Translations under genes and position numbers: made by a program | Part shown: in pieces, positions 52,081 to 61,099 of the stretch | Numbering within the stretch: the first letter of the stretch is position 1 | How the letters are laid out: the number at the start of each line of letters is the position of its first letter | The notes under the pieces: generated by a model | Database searches by the model: none | What the model saw: only the letters and a program-made list of their open reading frames with translations | Told to the model about the DNA's origin: nothing | Assembly: GCF_902459665.1 (NCBI RefSeq) | Contig: NZ_CABPSL010000002.1 | Location: 349,072-413,071, forward strand | Length of the DNA: 64,000 nt | Origin: Pandoraea cepalis | GTDB taxonomy: Bacteria; Pseudomonadota; Gammaproteobacteria; Burkholderiales; Burkholderiaceae | Direction of reading: 5' to 3'

Positions 52081-54798
52081 ATGACAACCCTCACGCAAAC
52101 CACCTGCTGCTACTGCGGCGTCGGTTGCGGCATGCTCGTCGAGAGCGACGGCGAGCGCATCGTCGATGTGCAGGGCGACCCGGCGCATCCGGCGAACTTC
52201 GGGCGTCTGTGCAGCAAGGGCATGACGTTGCCGCTCACCGCGCAGTCGCTTGCCGGACGCGTGCTGACGCCCGAGCTGCGCACCACGCGCGACGCCGAGC
52301 GCGCGCCCGCCAGTTGGGACGACGCGCTGGAGACGGTGGCGTCGCGCTTCGCCGACGTTATCCGTCGGCATGGCCCGGACGCCGTCGCCTTTTACGTGTC
52401 GGGACAGTTGTTGACCGAGGACTACTACGTCTTCAACAAGCTCGCCAAGGGGCTGGTGCGCACCAACAACATCGACACGAACTCGCGACTGTGCATGTCG
52501 AGCGCCGTGAGCGCCTACAAGATGGCGCTCGGCGCAGACGGGCCGCCCACCTGCTACGACGATCTCGAAGCGGCCCGCACCGTGCTGTTCGCCGGCAGCA
52601 ACATGGCCTACGCGCACCCGGTGCTGTTCCGTCGACTCGAAGCGGCCAAGGCGGCCGATCCGTCGATTCGCTGGATCGTCGTCGATCCGCGCCGCACCGA
52701 TACGGCGGCGATGGCCGATCTGCATCTGGCCATCGTGCCGGGCACCGACGTTGCGCTCTTTCACGGCATGCTGCACCACCTGATCTGGGAAGGACGCATC
52801 GACCGGCGCTACATCGACGCCCATACCGAAGGCTTCGATGCCCTCAAGCAGATGCTGCGCGGCTATACCCCGCAACTGGTGGCCGACATCTGCGGCATCG
52901 AAGAATCGGCGTTGCGTCAGGCGGCCGACTGGTTTGGCGAGAGCCCGGCGGCGCTGTCGCTTTATTGCATGGGGCTGAATCAATCGAGCCACGGCACCGA
53001 AAAAAATCTCGCGCTCATCCATCTGCATTTGGCCACCGCGCAGATCGGACGCCCGGGCGCCGGGCCGTTTTCGCTCACCGGTCAGCCCAATGCGATGGGG
53101 GGGCGTGAAGTGGGCGGGCTGGCGACCATGCTCGCCGCGCATCGCGAGATCGGCAACGCGGCGCATCGCGCCGAGGTCGAGCGCCTTTGGGGCGTGCAGG
53201 GGCTGTCGGACCGGCCAGGCCTGCCCGCTGTGGAGATGTTCGACGCCGTGCGCGACGGCCGTATCAAGGCGATCTGGATCGCGTGCACGAACCCCGTGCA
53301 TTCGATGCCGGACAGTGAGCGCGTGCGTGAAGCGCTCGCCGCTGCGGAGTTCGTGGTGGTGCAGGAGGCGTTTCACCAGACCGACACCGTTCCTTATGCC
53401 GACGTGCTGCTGCCCGCAACGAGCTGGGGCGAGAAGGCGGGCACGGTCACGAACTCGGAGCGGCGTATCTCGCGCGTGCGGGCCGCCGTCTCGGCGCCGG
53501 GAGAGACCCGGGCCGACTGGTGGATTGCCAGCGAGGTCGCCCGGCGTCTTGCACCCAAGCTCGACGCGTCGCCCGAACCGTTCGCGTTCTCGTCCATCGA
53601 GGCCATCTTCGACGAGCATCGCGCGCTCACCGTGGGACGCGACCTCGACATCGGCGGTATCGATTACGCGTTGCTCGAGCAGCGCGGACCGCAACATTGG
53701 CCGTTTCCGGCCGGCGCGGCGCAAGGCGTTGCACGCCGCTACGAGGACGGCGTGTTCGCTACGAGCGACGGCCGTGCACGTTTTCATGCGTTCGAATACC
53801 AACCCGTGGCCGAGCCGATCAACGCCCGCCATCCGCTGCGACTGATTACCGGCCGCCTGCGCGATCAGTGGCACGGCATGAGTCGTACGGGGCGTGTGGG
53901 GCAGTTGTTCGAGCACGCACCCGAGCCGGCGCTCACCCTGCATCCGGCCGACGCGGCGCGTCGCGGCCTGCGCGCGGGCGATGTCGTGCGGCTATCGAGC
54001 CGTCGCGGCGAGCGGGTGTTGACGCTGGTCGTGAGCGACGACGTCGCCTCGGGCACGGTGTTCGTGCCGATGCACTGGAGCGGGCAGTTTCTCGGCGGCG
54101 GGGGCGTGAACGACACGACCCTCGGCGCCGTCGACAAGTATTCGAAGCAGCCCGAACTGAAGCACGCCGCCGTGCGTGTCGATCCGCTCGCACTGCCGTG
54201 GCGGGTGGCGGCGGTGCGGCGCGGCGACGCCCTGCAATTGCACGCGGCGGTGCAGCCATTGTTGTCCGAGCGGCGCTTCGCGACGGTGCGCCTGGAGGGC
54301 GACGACCGGATCGTGGTCATGGCCGCCGACAGCGAGCCGGACGCCGATTGGCTGGAGCGCCTGCACACGGCGCTGGCTCTGCCGCGCGACGAATCGCTGC
54401 TGGAGTATCGCGATGCGCGCCGGTCGATGACCAAACGCGTGGCATGGTGCGATACCTTGATCGATGGCGTGCTGGTGGCGGGCAGTGAAGCCGATGTCGC
54501 CGCGTCGACGTCGCTACTCGCGCGTGTTCGCGAAACGTCTCCCTGGACGCGCGCGCGCCATGCGGTCTTTGTGGCCGACAGCGGGCCGGCGGTGCCACGC
54601 GATCGCACGGTGTGCCAGTGCAAGTCCGTGACGGCGTCGAGCATCAACGCGGCGATCGGTGCGGGAGCGGACGTCGCACAGCTCAAGGCGAGGCTCGGCT
54701 GCGGGACGGTCTGCGGCTCGTGTGTGCCGGAGTTGCAGCGCATGTGCGCGGCGCCGCTCAACGCTGCGACGCAGCCGCGCGCGACGAATGTCGCTTGA
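52081..54798 (+). CDS. nasA: Assimilatory nitrate reductase catalytic subunit
   Basis: 905 residues from ATG 52081. The N-terminal [4Fe-4S] motif is C9-x2-C12-x3-C16 and the later RLCSKG. Mo-bis-MGD domains follow (SRLCMSSAVSAYKMALG near residue 140, CTNPVHSMPDS, LLPATSWGEKAGTVTNSERR). A C-terminal BFD-like [2Fe-2S] region, VCQCKSVTASSINAAIGAGADVAQLKARLGCGTVCGSC, marks the NasA/NarB assimilatory type. It reduces nitrate to nitrite for NirBD. No nitrate transporter gene lies in the window. Confidence 0.95.
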   Translation: MTTLTQTTCCYCGVGCGMLVESDGERIVDVQGDPAHPANFGRLCSKGMTLPLTAQSLAGRVLTPELRTTRDAERAPASWDDALETVASRFADVIRRHGPDAVAFYVSGQLLTEDYYVFNKLAKGLVRTNNIDTNSRLCMSSAVSAYKMALGADGPPTCYDDLEAARTVLFAGSNMAYAHPVLFRRLEAAKAADPSIRWIVVDPRRTDTAAMADLHLAIVPGTDVALFHGMLHHLIWEGRIDRRYIDAHTEGFDALKQMLRGYTPQLVADICGIEESALRQAADWFGESPAALSLYCMGLNQSSHGTEKNLALIHLHLATAQIGRPGAGPFSLTGQPNAMGGREVGGLATMLAAHREIGNAAHRAEVERLWGVQGLSDRPGLPAVEMFDAVRDGRIKAIWIACTNPVHSMPDSERVREALAAAEFVVVQEAFHQTDTVPYADVLLPATSWGEKAGTVTNSERRISRVRAAVSAPGETRADWWIASEVARRLAPKLDASPEPFAFSSIEAIFDEHRALTVGRDLDIGGIDYALLEQRGPQHWPFPAGAAQGVARRYEDGVFATSDGRARFHAFEYQPVAEPINARHPLRLITGRLRDQWHGMSRTGRVGQLFEHAPEPALTLHPADAARRGLRAGDVVRLSSRRGERVLTLVVSDDVASGTVFVPMHWSGQFLGGGGVNDTTLGAVDKYSKQPELKHAAVRVDPLALPWRVAAVRRGDALQLHAAVQPLLSERRFATVRLEGDDRIVVMAADSEPDADWLERLHTALALPRDESLLEYRDARRSMTKRVAWCDTLIDGVLVAGSEADVAASTSLLARVRETSPWTRARHAVFVADSGPAVPRDRTVCQCKSVTASSINAAIGAGADVAQLKARLGCGTVCGSCVPELQRMCAAPLNAATQPRATNVA

Positions 54799-54888
54799 GC
54801 CCGGGACATGGACAGCGCATCGTGAAGGTACCGACTGGATTTGAATTGGGCGACATGCAGACCATCGAGGAATTGAGGGAGAACGATC

Positions 54889-55692
54889 ATGAACAACGGC
54901 AAAGTCACCCTGCTGAGCGCCGGTCCCGGCGCGCTGGATCTGCTGACATTGCGCGCGGCACGCGTGCTCGGCGAAGCCGACGTGCTGCTCGTCGACGATC
55001 TGGCCAATCCGGAGATCGCCACGCTCGCGCCGCAGGCCCGCGTGATTGCCGTGGGCAAACGCGGCGGCTGCCGCTCGACGCCACAGGCGTTCATCGAGCG
55101 GCTGATGTGCCGCTTTGCGCGACGCGGCGCGCACGTGGTGCGCGTGAAGGGGGGCGACGCGCTGATGTTCGGGCGTGCGGGCGAGGAAATCTCGGCGCTG
55201 CGTCGCGCGGGGGTGCCGGTGGAGATCGTCAACGGGGTGTCGTCGGCGTTCGCGGCGGCGGCCGGTTTGGGGATGTCGCTCACCCATCGAGACCACTGTG
55301 CGGGCGTGACGTTCGTCACCGCGCATCGGCAGGACGGCAGTGCCCCCAACTGGGCGGCGCTCGCGGCGACCGGCACCACGTTGGCGATCTACATGGGCCT
55401 GCATCGGGTCGAGGAACTGAGCGAAACGCTACTGGCGCATCTCGATGCGGCAACCCCGGCGGGGGCGGTCCAGTGGGCGGGCTCGCCGCAAGAGCGGCGA
55501 ATGGTCACGTCGCTGGGCCGGCTGGCGGCCGACATTCGCACCGCGGGGTTTGCCAGTCCGACTATCCTGCTCGTGGGCGGCGCGGTCGGTGAAGCGGCGC
55601 TCGCGGCGGTCGAACCGAGCACGGCAACGGGTGTCGATGAGGGGGATGCCGCCGCGGACACGGTGCGCGACGTCATCGCCAGAGCGGCCTGA
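54889..55692 (+). CDS. cobA: Uroporphyrinogen-III C-methyltransferase
   Basis: 267 residues, single-domain SUMT. LLSAGPGALDLLTLRAARVLGEADVLLVDDLANPEI, VGKRGG and VRVKGGDALMFGRAGEEI are the family blocks. It makes precorrin-2 for sirohaem, needed by NirB. It lacks the CysG oxidase/ferrochelatase part. It follows nasA by 90 bp, in keeping with a nitrate-assimilation operon. Confidence 0.93.
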   Translation: MNNGKVTLLSAGPGALDLLTLRAARVLGEADVLLVDDLANPEIATLAPQARVIAVGKRGGCRSTPQAFIERLMCRFARRGAHVVRVKGGDALMFGRAGEEISALRRAGVPVEIVNGVSSAFAAAAGLGMSLTHRDHCAGVTFVTAHRQDGSAPNWAALAATGTTLAIYMGLHRVEELSETLLAHLDAATPAGAVQWAGSPQERRMVTSLGRLAADIRTAGFASPTILLVGGAVGEAALAAVEPSTATGVDEGDAAADTVRDVIARAA

Positions 55693-55747
55693 TGCGTTGT
55701 ATCTTCACTACCTATACTGAACAGCGCGTGTTCGATTAGCACAAGAG

Positions 55748-55793
55748 ACGTCGCCGACGGGGCGCAGCCGATGCAGCCCCGCAACGGCGACGT
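55748..55793 (+). promoter_or_regulatory. Large hairpin upstream of nasT
   Basis: ACGTCGCC (55748-55755) pairs with GGCGACGT (55786-55793), and CGGGGC pairs with GCCCCG inside, with small internal loops. No U-tract follows. It lies between cobA and nasT and may be an RNA element or a processing site. Confidence 0.45.
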
Positions 55794-55940
55794 GGATGGA
55801 ATTTCACTGACCGGCCGAGCGCATTGGCCCCCACGAACTTGCCGAAAACACCGGATGCCGGGGACGTCGATCCTCAGGCCGACACGCCCCGCAAAGCAGC
55901 AGTGCCTGCCGCCCCTGTCACGACAGCGGGGGCGCACGGC

Positions 55941-56516
55941 ATGCTGCGCGTGCTGCTCGTCACGGATACCGACAAGCCGATTGGCGAGTTGCGGACTGCG
56001 CTCGCGCGTCTGGGGTGCGAGATGCTGGTGGAAGTCGCCAAGCCGCAGGCGCTGCCGCGTGTGGTGGAGAGCGAGCGCCCGGACGTCGTCATCATCGATA
56101 CCGAATCGCCGTCGCGCGACACGCTGGAACAACTCGCGGTGATGAACGCGGCGGCGCCGCGTCCGGTGCTGATGTTCTCGGCCGACGGCAATCAATCGCT
56201 GATTCGTGCGGCCGTCGATGCCGGGGTGACGGCATACTCCGTCGAGGGACTGGCGGCAGACCGGCTCGCGCCGATTCTCGAAGTGGCGCTTGCGCGCTTC
56301 GCCCATGAGGAAAAGCTGCGCGCACGACTGGCCAAGGCCGAGACCGAACTGGCCGACCGAAAGCTGATCGACCGCGCCAAGCGGCTGCTGATGGACCGAC
56401 GCAAGATTTCCGAGCAGGAGGCCTACGCCATCCTGCGCAAACGGGCGATGGATCAGGGCGAGAAGCTCGTCGAAGTGGCGCGCCAGCTCGTCTCGATTGC
56501 CGAATTACTGGGATAG
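55941..56516 (+). CDS. nasT: NasT-type ANTAR antiterminator
   Basis: 191 residues from ATG 55941, where the domain begins (MLRVLLVTDTDKPIGELRTALARLG); the frame is open back to a TTG at 55824. The receiver-like domain occupies about 1-115. The C-terminal ANTAR helices are KLIDRAKRLLMDRRKISEQEAYAILRKRAMDQGEKLVEVARQL. NasT binds hairpins in nas leader RNA and prevents termination when nitrate or nitrite releases it from NasS. nasS follows 9 bp downstream, and the nirB leader carries the expected target. Confidence 0.9.
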   Translation: MLRVLLVTDTDKPIGELRTALARLGCEMLVEVAKPQALPRVVESERPDVVIIDTESPSRDTLEQLAVMNAAAPRPVLMFSADGNQSLIRAAVDAGVTAYSVEGLAADRLAPILEVALARFAHEEKLRARLAKAETELADRKLIDRAKRLLMDRRKISEQEAYAILRKRAMDQGEKLVEVARQLVSIAELLG

Positions 56517-56525
56517 ACACTGCTC

Positions 56526-57704
56526 ATGTCGACGTCATCATGGTTGGCTTCTGACGCGCAATGGCCGGACGGCGTGCCAGAGAAACGTCATCTGCGCGTG
56601 GGGTTCATCGCGCTGTCCGATGCGGCGCCGCTGATCGTCGCGAAGCGTCTGGAGCTGGGGCACGAGCACGGGCTGACCCTGGAGCTGAGCCGCGAGTCGT
56701 CGTGGGCGGCCGTGCGCGACAAGCTGCTCACGGGCGAGCTGGATGCCGCGCACTCGCTATATGGCCTCGTGTACGGGGTGCAGTTGGGCATTGGCGGCCC
56801 GCGTGAAGACATGGCCGTGCTCATGGTGCTCAATCGCAACGGGCAGGCGGTGACGGTCACGCCGTCGCTGGCCGAGGCGATGGCGCGCACGGGCGACTTG
56901 CGCGCGGCGCTGGCGTCGCTCGGGCGCAAGCCGGTCTTCGCGCAGACGTTTCCGACAGGCACGCATGCGATGTTCCTCAATTACTGGTTTGCCGCGCAGG
57001 GCATCGATCCGCTCACCGAGATCTCCAGCATCGTGATTCCCCCGGCGCATATGGTTGCCGCGATGGAAGAGGGCGGGCTCGACGGGTTTTGCTGCGGCGA
57101 GCCGTGGCATGCCGTGGCCCAGGCGCGCGGGCTGGGGCGCACGGTCGTGGTGTCGAGCGACATTTGGCCCAATCACCCGGAGAAGGTGTTGGCCTGCCGC
57201 CGGGACTTTGTGTCGCGCTATCCGAAAACGGCACAGGCGCTGGTGCGCACGCTGCTCAGCGCGTGCCGCTGGCTGGATATGCCCGGGCATCGGGCGGAAG
57301 CGGCGGGATGGTTGGCGGAGCCGGCGTGGGTCGGGGCGCCACGCGACCTGATCGCGGCGCGTCTGCTGGGCGACTTCGGCCGCCTGCAAGGACGGCACGC
57401 GTTGCTGCCCGTGAGCTTCTTCGACGAGGGCGTGGTGAATTACCCGCACCCTTCGGATGGCATGTGGTTCATCGCGCAATATCGGCGTTGGGGCATGGTG
57501 GGCGATGCGGCGGTGGCCGGTGCCGCGCAAACGGCGGCAGCGGTGAGCCAGACGGCGCTGTTCGAGGCGGCGGCACGTGCGGAGGCCGTGCCGGTGGAGG
57601 CCACGCCAGCGCACGAGGTGCTTTGCGACGGCAAGGCCTGGGATGCGGCCGTCGCCGGCGATTTACGCGCGTACGTCGATGGATTCGATATTCGGGCCCG
57701 GTGA
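56526..57704 (+). CDS. nasS: NasS-type nitrate/nitrite sensor
   Basis: 392 residues, NrtA/CmpA-like solute-binding fold without a signal peptide or lipobox. LRVGFIALSDAAPLIVAKRLELGHEHGLTLELS, DAAHSLYGLVYG, FPTGTHAMFLNYWFAAQGIDP and DGFCCGEPWHAVAQARGLGRTVV are typical. As a cytosolic sensor it would hold NasT inactive in the absence of nitrate. It is 9 bp after nasT. No NrtBCD genes are present, which argues for sensor rather than transport. Confidence 0.9.
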   Translation: MSTSSWLASDAQWPDGVPEKRHLRVGFIALSDAAPLIVAKRLELGHEHGLTLELSRESSWAAVRDKLLTGELDAAHSLYGLVYGVQLGIGGPREDMAVLMVLNRNGQAVTVTPSLAEAMARTGDLRAALASLGRKPVFAQTFPTGTHAMFLNYWFAAQGIDPLTEISSIVIPPAHMVAAMEEGGLDGFCCGEPWHAVAQARGLGRTVVVSSDIWPNHPEKVLACRRDFVSRYPKTAQALVRTLLSACRWLDMPGHRAEAAGWLAEPAWVGAPRDLIAARLLGDFGRLQGRHALLPVSFFDEGVVNYPHPSDGMWFIAQYRRWGMVGDAAVAGAAQTAAAVSQTALFEAAARAEAVPVEATPAHEVLCDGKAWDAAVAGDLRAYVDGFDIRAR

Positions 57705-57727
57705 TGTCGACCGGCGTGGCGACCGGA

Positions 57728-58069
57728 TCAGACCTTTTTGACGAATTCCGATTTCAGGCTCATGGCGCCAAAGCCGTCGATCTTGCAATCGATATCGTGG
57801 TCGCTGTCCACCAGCCGAATGTTCTTCACCTTGGTGCCCATCTTGATCACGCCGCCCGATCCCTTTGGCTTCAAGTCCTTGATAACGGTCACCGTATCGC
57901 CATTCTGCAGAAGGGTTCCGGTGGCGTCGCGATAGACGCGTTCGGTGGGTTCCGTTGATGCGGCAGCCTGGGCCGACCATTCATGCGCGCACTCGGGGCA
58001 AATGTAGACACCCCCGTCTTCGTACGTGAATTCGGAGTTGCATTTCGGGCAAGCGGGCAAAGTACTCAT
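57728..58069 (-). CDS. yjdM: PhnA/YjdM family protein
   Basis: 113 residues from ATG 58069. A zinc ribbon ([25 protein letters not shown]) precedes the KOW-like PhnA domain ([60 protein letters not shown]). Once linked to phosphonate use, its function is unclear. Convergent with nasS. Confidence 0.93.
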   Translation of the reverse strand: MSTLPACPKCNSEFTYEDGGVYICPECAHEWSAQAAASTEPTERVYRDATGTLLQNGDTVTVIKDLKPKGSGGVIKMGTKVKNIRLVDSDHDIDCKIDGFGAMSLKSEFVKKV

Positions 58070-58290
58070 GTCGATGGGTCCTGAAAGGCCGACGAAGGCG
58101 ATCAAAGCGCGAAATTATATCGCGGTCGGCGGATTCGCCCGGGCAGCGGTGTTCCCGTGGCAGGGCGCCGCGATCGCGGTCGGGCTTCGATGACATCCCT
58201 AATTGATTCAAGCAACCGGATTACGGACACTCGAACGATCGATAATGCAAATTCGATGTCAGTCCCGCCAACGCCCTCTGTTCGTATTCT

Positions 58291-58701
58291 ATGGTCGACG
58301 AGACCCGCTTCCCAATCCGCAAGGAATGCCCCCCGGGCGCCTGTACCTGTGATCGGGATAGCCTCATGCAAGACCCGCACGGTGATCGCCGCCTCCTGCT
58401 GTTGACGCAGGCGGAGGAGAAACGGCTGATCGCGCGCATCGAAGCCGTGACCAGTTACGCCGATCTGCAACGCGTAGCTGACCTGATGCAGGCCCAGCTC
58501 GGGATTTCGCTGCAGATCGCGCCGAGTGTGAACGAAGTCCGGACGGTCCGCGGCATCAGCATTCGGTTGGTGGCCAAACCGGGCCTTTGCCGGAAGCTCC
58601 ACGCGTCGATTCCCGCCGCCGTTCGCCGATGCCTCGATAGTCGTCCCGGTATCGCCTACGCGATCCTGGATGCGCACGATTTGCTGGGTGGCGGTCAATG
58701 A
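58291..58701 (+). CDS. Conserved hypothetical protein with N-terminal Cys-rich motif
   Basis: 136 residues from ATG 58291. An N-terminal CPPGACTCDRDSL motif (C-x4-C-x-C) is followed by a helical part (LLTQAEEKRLIARIEAVTSYADLQRVADLMQAQLGIS) and a mixed C-terminus. I do not recognise a named domain; the cysteine triad might bind a metal. The start has no strong ribosome-binding site. Confidence 0.65.
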   Translation: MVDETRFPIRKECPPGACTCDRDSLMQDPHGDRRLLLLTQAEEKRLIARIEAVTSYADLQRVADLMQAQLGISLQIAPSVNEVRTVRGISIRLVAKPGLCRKLHASIPAAVRRCLDSRPGIAYAILDAHDLLGGGQ

Positions 58702-58784
58702 CGCCGTGACGGCGGGGCTCAGTCACGCTGGACGGTCTTCCTCGCTTGTCGAGCACGCGCAGGCACAATCAGCGACTTGCGCAA

Positions 58785-58821
58785 GTTGCGTATCGCAACT
58801 ATATTGGTTGCGATACGCAAC
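58785..58821. promoter_or_regulatory. Two palindromic operators before the MarR-GNAT gene
   Basis: GTTGCGTATCGCAAC (58785-58799) and GTTGCGATACGCAAC (58807-58821) are copies of the same dyad in opposite orientation, 22 bp centre to centre, so the pair forms a larger perfect inverted repeat. A CTTGCGCAAG palindrome lies directly upstream (58776-58785). They lie 17-53 bp before the ATG and are likely bound by the encoded MarR domain. Confidence 0.7.
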
Positions 58822-58837
58822 TGATAGGGGGTGAGAT

Positions 58838-59818
58838 ATGGATATCGTCGATCTACCTGGCAAGGCTCGCGAAGCGGAGATTCTGGAACTCCGCGACTTC
58901 TCGCGTCGACTGGTTCGCGAACTCGGCTTCATGCGAACGACGCTGGCCGACAGCGATCTCGCGCCGTCGGCGGTTCACGCCATCATCGAGATCGGGGCGA
59001 CGCCCGGAATCAGTGCCAAGGACCTGGGCAACCTGCTGCGGCTGGATAAATCGAACACGAGCCGGCAAGTGGCGAAGCTCGAGGCCAGCGGGCTCGTGAG
59101 GCGCACGACGGCAAGCAACGACGCGCGTGCCTCCGAACTCTCTCTGACCGAAGCGGGGCAGCGGCTTCGCAGCAAGATCGACCGCTTTGCGACCGATCAG
59201 GTGTCCAGCGCGCTGCGGCGCATCGTGCCCGCGGATCAGGCGGCCCTGGTCCGGGCGCTTGCCCTGTACGCGGACGCGCTCGCACAGGACAACTCGGCCA
59301 AAGGCGTGATCGAGGGGGAAGTCTCCGCACAAGTGGTCGAAGGCTATCAGCCGGGGTGTATCGGCGACATTGCCAGCCTGCACGCGCGCTTTTACGCAGA
59401 ACACTGGGGGTTTGGCGTGTTTTTCGAGAAGAAGGTGGCAACGGAACTGGCGGCGTTCGCCAGCGGGTTGCCCGCCGACGGCAAAGCGCTGTGGCGCCAT
59501 GTGGAGAATGGGCGCACGCTGGCCTCGCTCGCGATCGACGGCGACCTTGCTACCGGTGTCGCGCATTTGCGCTGGTTCATCGTCGACGATTCGTTGCGTG
59601 GGTCCGGGGTTGGGCGGCGTCTGATGGCGCAGGCCATGGCCTTCGTCGACGCGCGCTATCGCGAAACGTACCTATGGACGTTCAAGGGGCTCGATGCCGC
59701 GCGGCATTTGTACGAGTCGTTCGGCTTTGCGCTGACCGACGAATCGGAAGGCGAGCAATGGGGGAGCCGGGTTGTCGAGCAACGGTTCTGTCGTCGTGCG
59801 GGTAGTGCGCCGTCATAG
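58838..59818 (+). CDS. MarR-GNAT fusion regulator/acetyltransferase
   Basis: 326 residues. Residues 1-150 form a MarR winged helix (TPGISAKDLGNLLRLDKSNTSRQVAKLEASGLVRRTTASNDARASELSLTEAG). Residues about 165-320 form a GNAT domain with the acetyl-CoA motif WFIVDDSLRGSGVGRRLMAQAMAFVD and ARHLYESFGFALTDE. The fused type is known in many bacteria; the acetyl acceptor is unknown. The double palindrome just upstream implies autoregulation. Confidence 0.9.
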   Translation: MDIVDLPGKAREAEILELRDFSRRLVRELGFMRTTLADSDLAPSAVHAIIEIGATPGISAKDLGNLLRLDKSNTSRQVAKLEASGLVRRTTASNDARASELSLTEAGQRLRSKIDRFATDQVSSALRRIVPADQAALVRALALYADALAQDNSAKGVIEGEVSAQVVEGYQPGCIGDIASLHARFYAEHWGFGVFFEKKVATELAAFASGLPADGKALWRHVENGRTLASLAIDGDLATGVAHLRWFIVDDSLRGSGVGRRLMAQAMAFVDARYRETYLWTFKGLDAARHLYESFGFALTDESEGEQWGSRVVEQRFCRRAGSAPS

Positions 59819-59899
59819 CGCTCGCGCCCTCAGGCTGCCGGGGGCGGTCCAATGCCGGCGTGCGCCATTTACGATGCATCGGCGGTCCAGGAGCTGCCG

Positions 59900-60712
59900 C
59901 TATCGCGCCGCCACGATCACATGCGCCTGAATTTTGCCAGCGACCGGACCGTTGCCGTGGCGCCGGGCTATCGCCTGCGTTGCCCGCTCGGTGGCGAGTT
60001 GAAGCAAGCTGGCGTCGCGCGCTTCGATTTCGTTGCGCAGCGGCGTTCCGAGGCAATAGGCCGTGGCGACGTCGCGCGCCGAGGCCCCGTAACTCACCTT
60101 CTCGCGAGTTTCGATCGTCATGTGGACGAACCCGGCGTGGCTTAGGTCCTCCCGGATGCGTGCGACATCGTAATACCCGTGCGGCGTGCGCGCGAGGAAT
60201 CTTGGCGGGTCGTGCGGAAACAACGCGCCGATGGCTTGAGTGATCTCGTCGGCGAAGGCATTCTCTTCGATGCGATCCCATACGGTGAAGACGAAGCGGC
60301 CGCCCGGCGTCAGCATGCGACGCGCCTCGGCATAGCCGGCGGCTCTATCTGGAAAAAACATCGCGCCAAATTGGCAGCAAACGACGTCGAACGATGCATC
60401 GTCAAACGGTAGGGCGAGCGCATCGGCCTGCGTCCATTCGATCCGGGCGTCGGTCGGTTGCCTGCCGGCCGCATAGTCGAGCATTGGCTGATTGAGATCG
60501 GTGACCACGTAGCGCACGTCAGCGCCGAGCTTCGGCGCGAGCGCTCGCGTGAGCGCACCGCTGCCGGCGGCGGTCTCCAGGATGGACTTGGGCGAGGTGG
60601 CAGCGACAATCGCTGCCGTATCCACGGCGTAGGTCTCGAAGATCAACGGCACCATCAGCGTGTCGTAGCACTTCGGAATCGATCCTGCAAATACCTTGTC
60701 GGGCTCGAGCAT
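59900..60712 (-). CDS. Class I SAM-dependent methyltransferase
   Basis: 270 residues. Motif I SILETAAGSGALTRALAPKLGADVRYVVTDLNQPML binds SAM, WTQADALALPFDDASFDVVCCQFGAMFFPD covers motifs II-IV, and EARRMLTPGGRFVFTVWD follows (MenG/UbiE-like). The substrate cannot be assigned. It is convergent with the MarR-GNAT gene. Confidence 0.88.
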   Translation of the reverse strand: MLEPDKVFAGSIPKCYDTLMVPLIFETYAVDTAAIVAATSPKSILETAAGSGALTRALAPKLGADVRYVVTDLNQPMLDYAAGRQPTDARIEWTQADALALPFDDASFDVVCCQFGAMFFPDRAAGYAEARRMLTPGGRFVFTVWDRIEENAFADEITQAIGALFPHDPPRFLARTPHGYYDVARIREDLSHAGFVHMTIETREKVSYGASARDVATAYCLGTPLRNEIEARDASLLQLATERATQAIARRHGNGPVAGKIQAHVIVAAR

Positions 60713-60831
60713 GATGCCCCCTTGAATGCACTGACGATGGCCCCGGGTTACCCAACCGCCTGTTCATTCTAGGCGGACCAAGGCCGGCCCGTTGCCGCAT
60801 TCGTCGGCGAAAAGGATCACCTGGAATGACA

Positions 60832-60863
60832 AAAGCCCGTCGACCTTGCGGCCGACGGGCTTT
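60832..60863 (-). terminator. Intrinsic terminator of tRNA-fMet
   Basis: A perfect 11-bp stem, AAAGCCCGTCG/CGACGGGCTTT, with a 10-nt loop, followed by T residues on the minus strand. It ends 7 bp from the tRNA 3' end. Confidence 0.85.
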
Positions 60864-60869
60864 CGAATT

Positions 60870-60946
60870 TGGTTGCGGGGACAGGATTTGAACCTGTGAC
60901 CTTCGGGTTATGAGCCCGACGAGCTGCCAGACTGCTCCACCCCGCG
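60870..60946 (-). tRNA. Initiator tRNA-fMet (anticodon CAT)
   Basis: 77 nt with encoded CCA. The 5' C1-A72 mismatch (CGCGGGG...CCCCGCAACCA), GGGCTCATAACCC anticodon arm with three G-C pairs, and TTCAAAT T-loop are the initiator signature. Anticodon at 60910-60912 (reverse strand). Confidence 0.97.
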
Positions 60947-60958
60947 TCTGAGAACTGA

Positions 60959-60988
60959 ATAATACGAGAGTTCCGCGCATCGTGTCAA
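60959..60988 (-). promoter_or_regulatory. Sigma-70 promoter of tRNA-fMet
   Basis: On the minus strand TTGACA (60983-60988) and TATTAT (60959-60964) are separated by 18 bp. Transcription would start about 6 bp before the tRNA. Confidence 0.8.
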
Positions 60989-61099
60989 GCATTTATGACA
61001 TTAAATTTATGGACCTCGGAAAAACATGCGCGACGTGTGCATTTTCGCCGCGTCCCGCGCGCACGCCGTATCACTCGGAAGTGAACGTCGTGGCGGCGC

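Noticed and set aside
49081..53943. 1620-residue minus-strand ORF
   Set aside because: Runs antisense through nirB, nirD and nasA; His/Arg-rich shadow without domain pattern.
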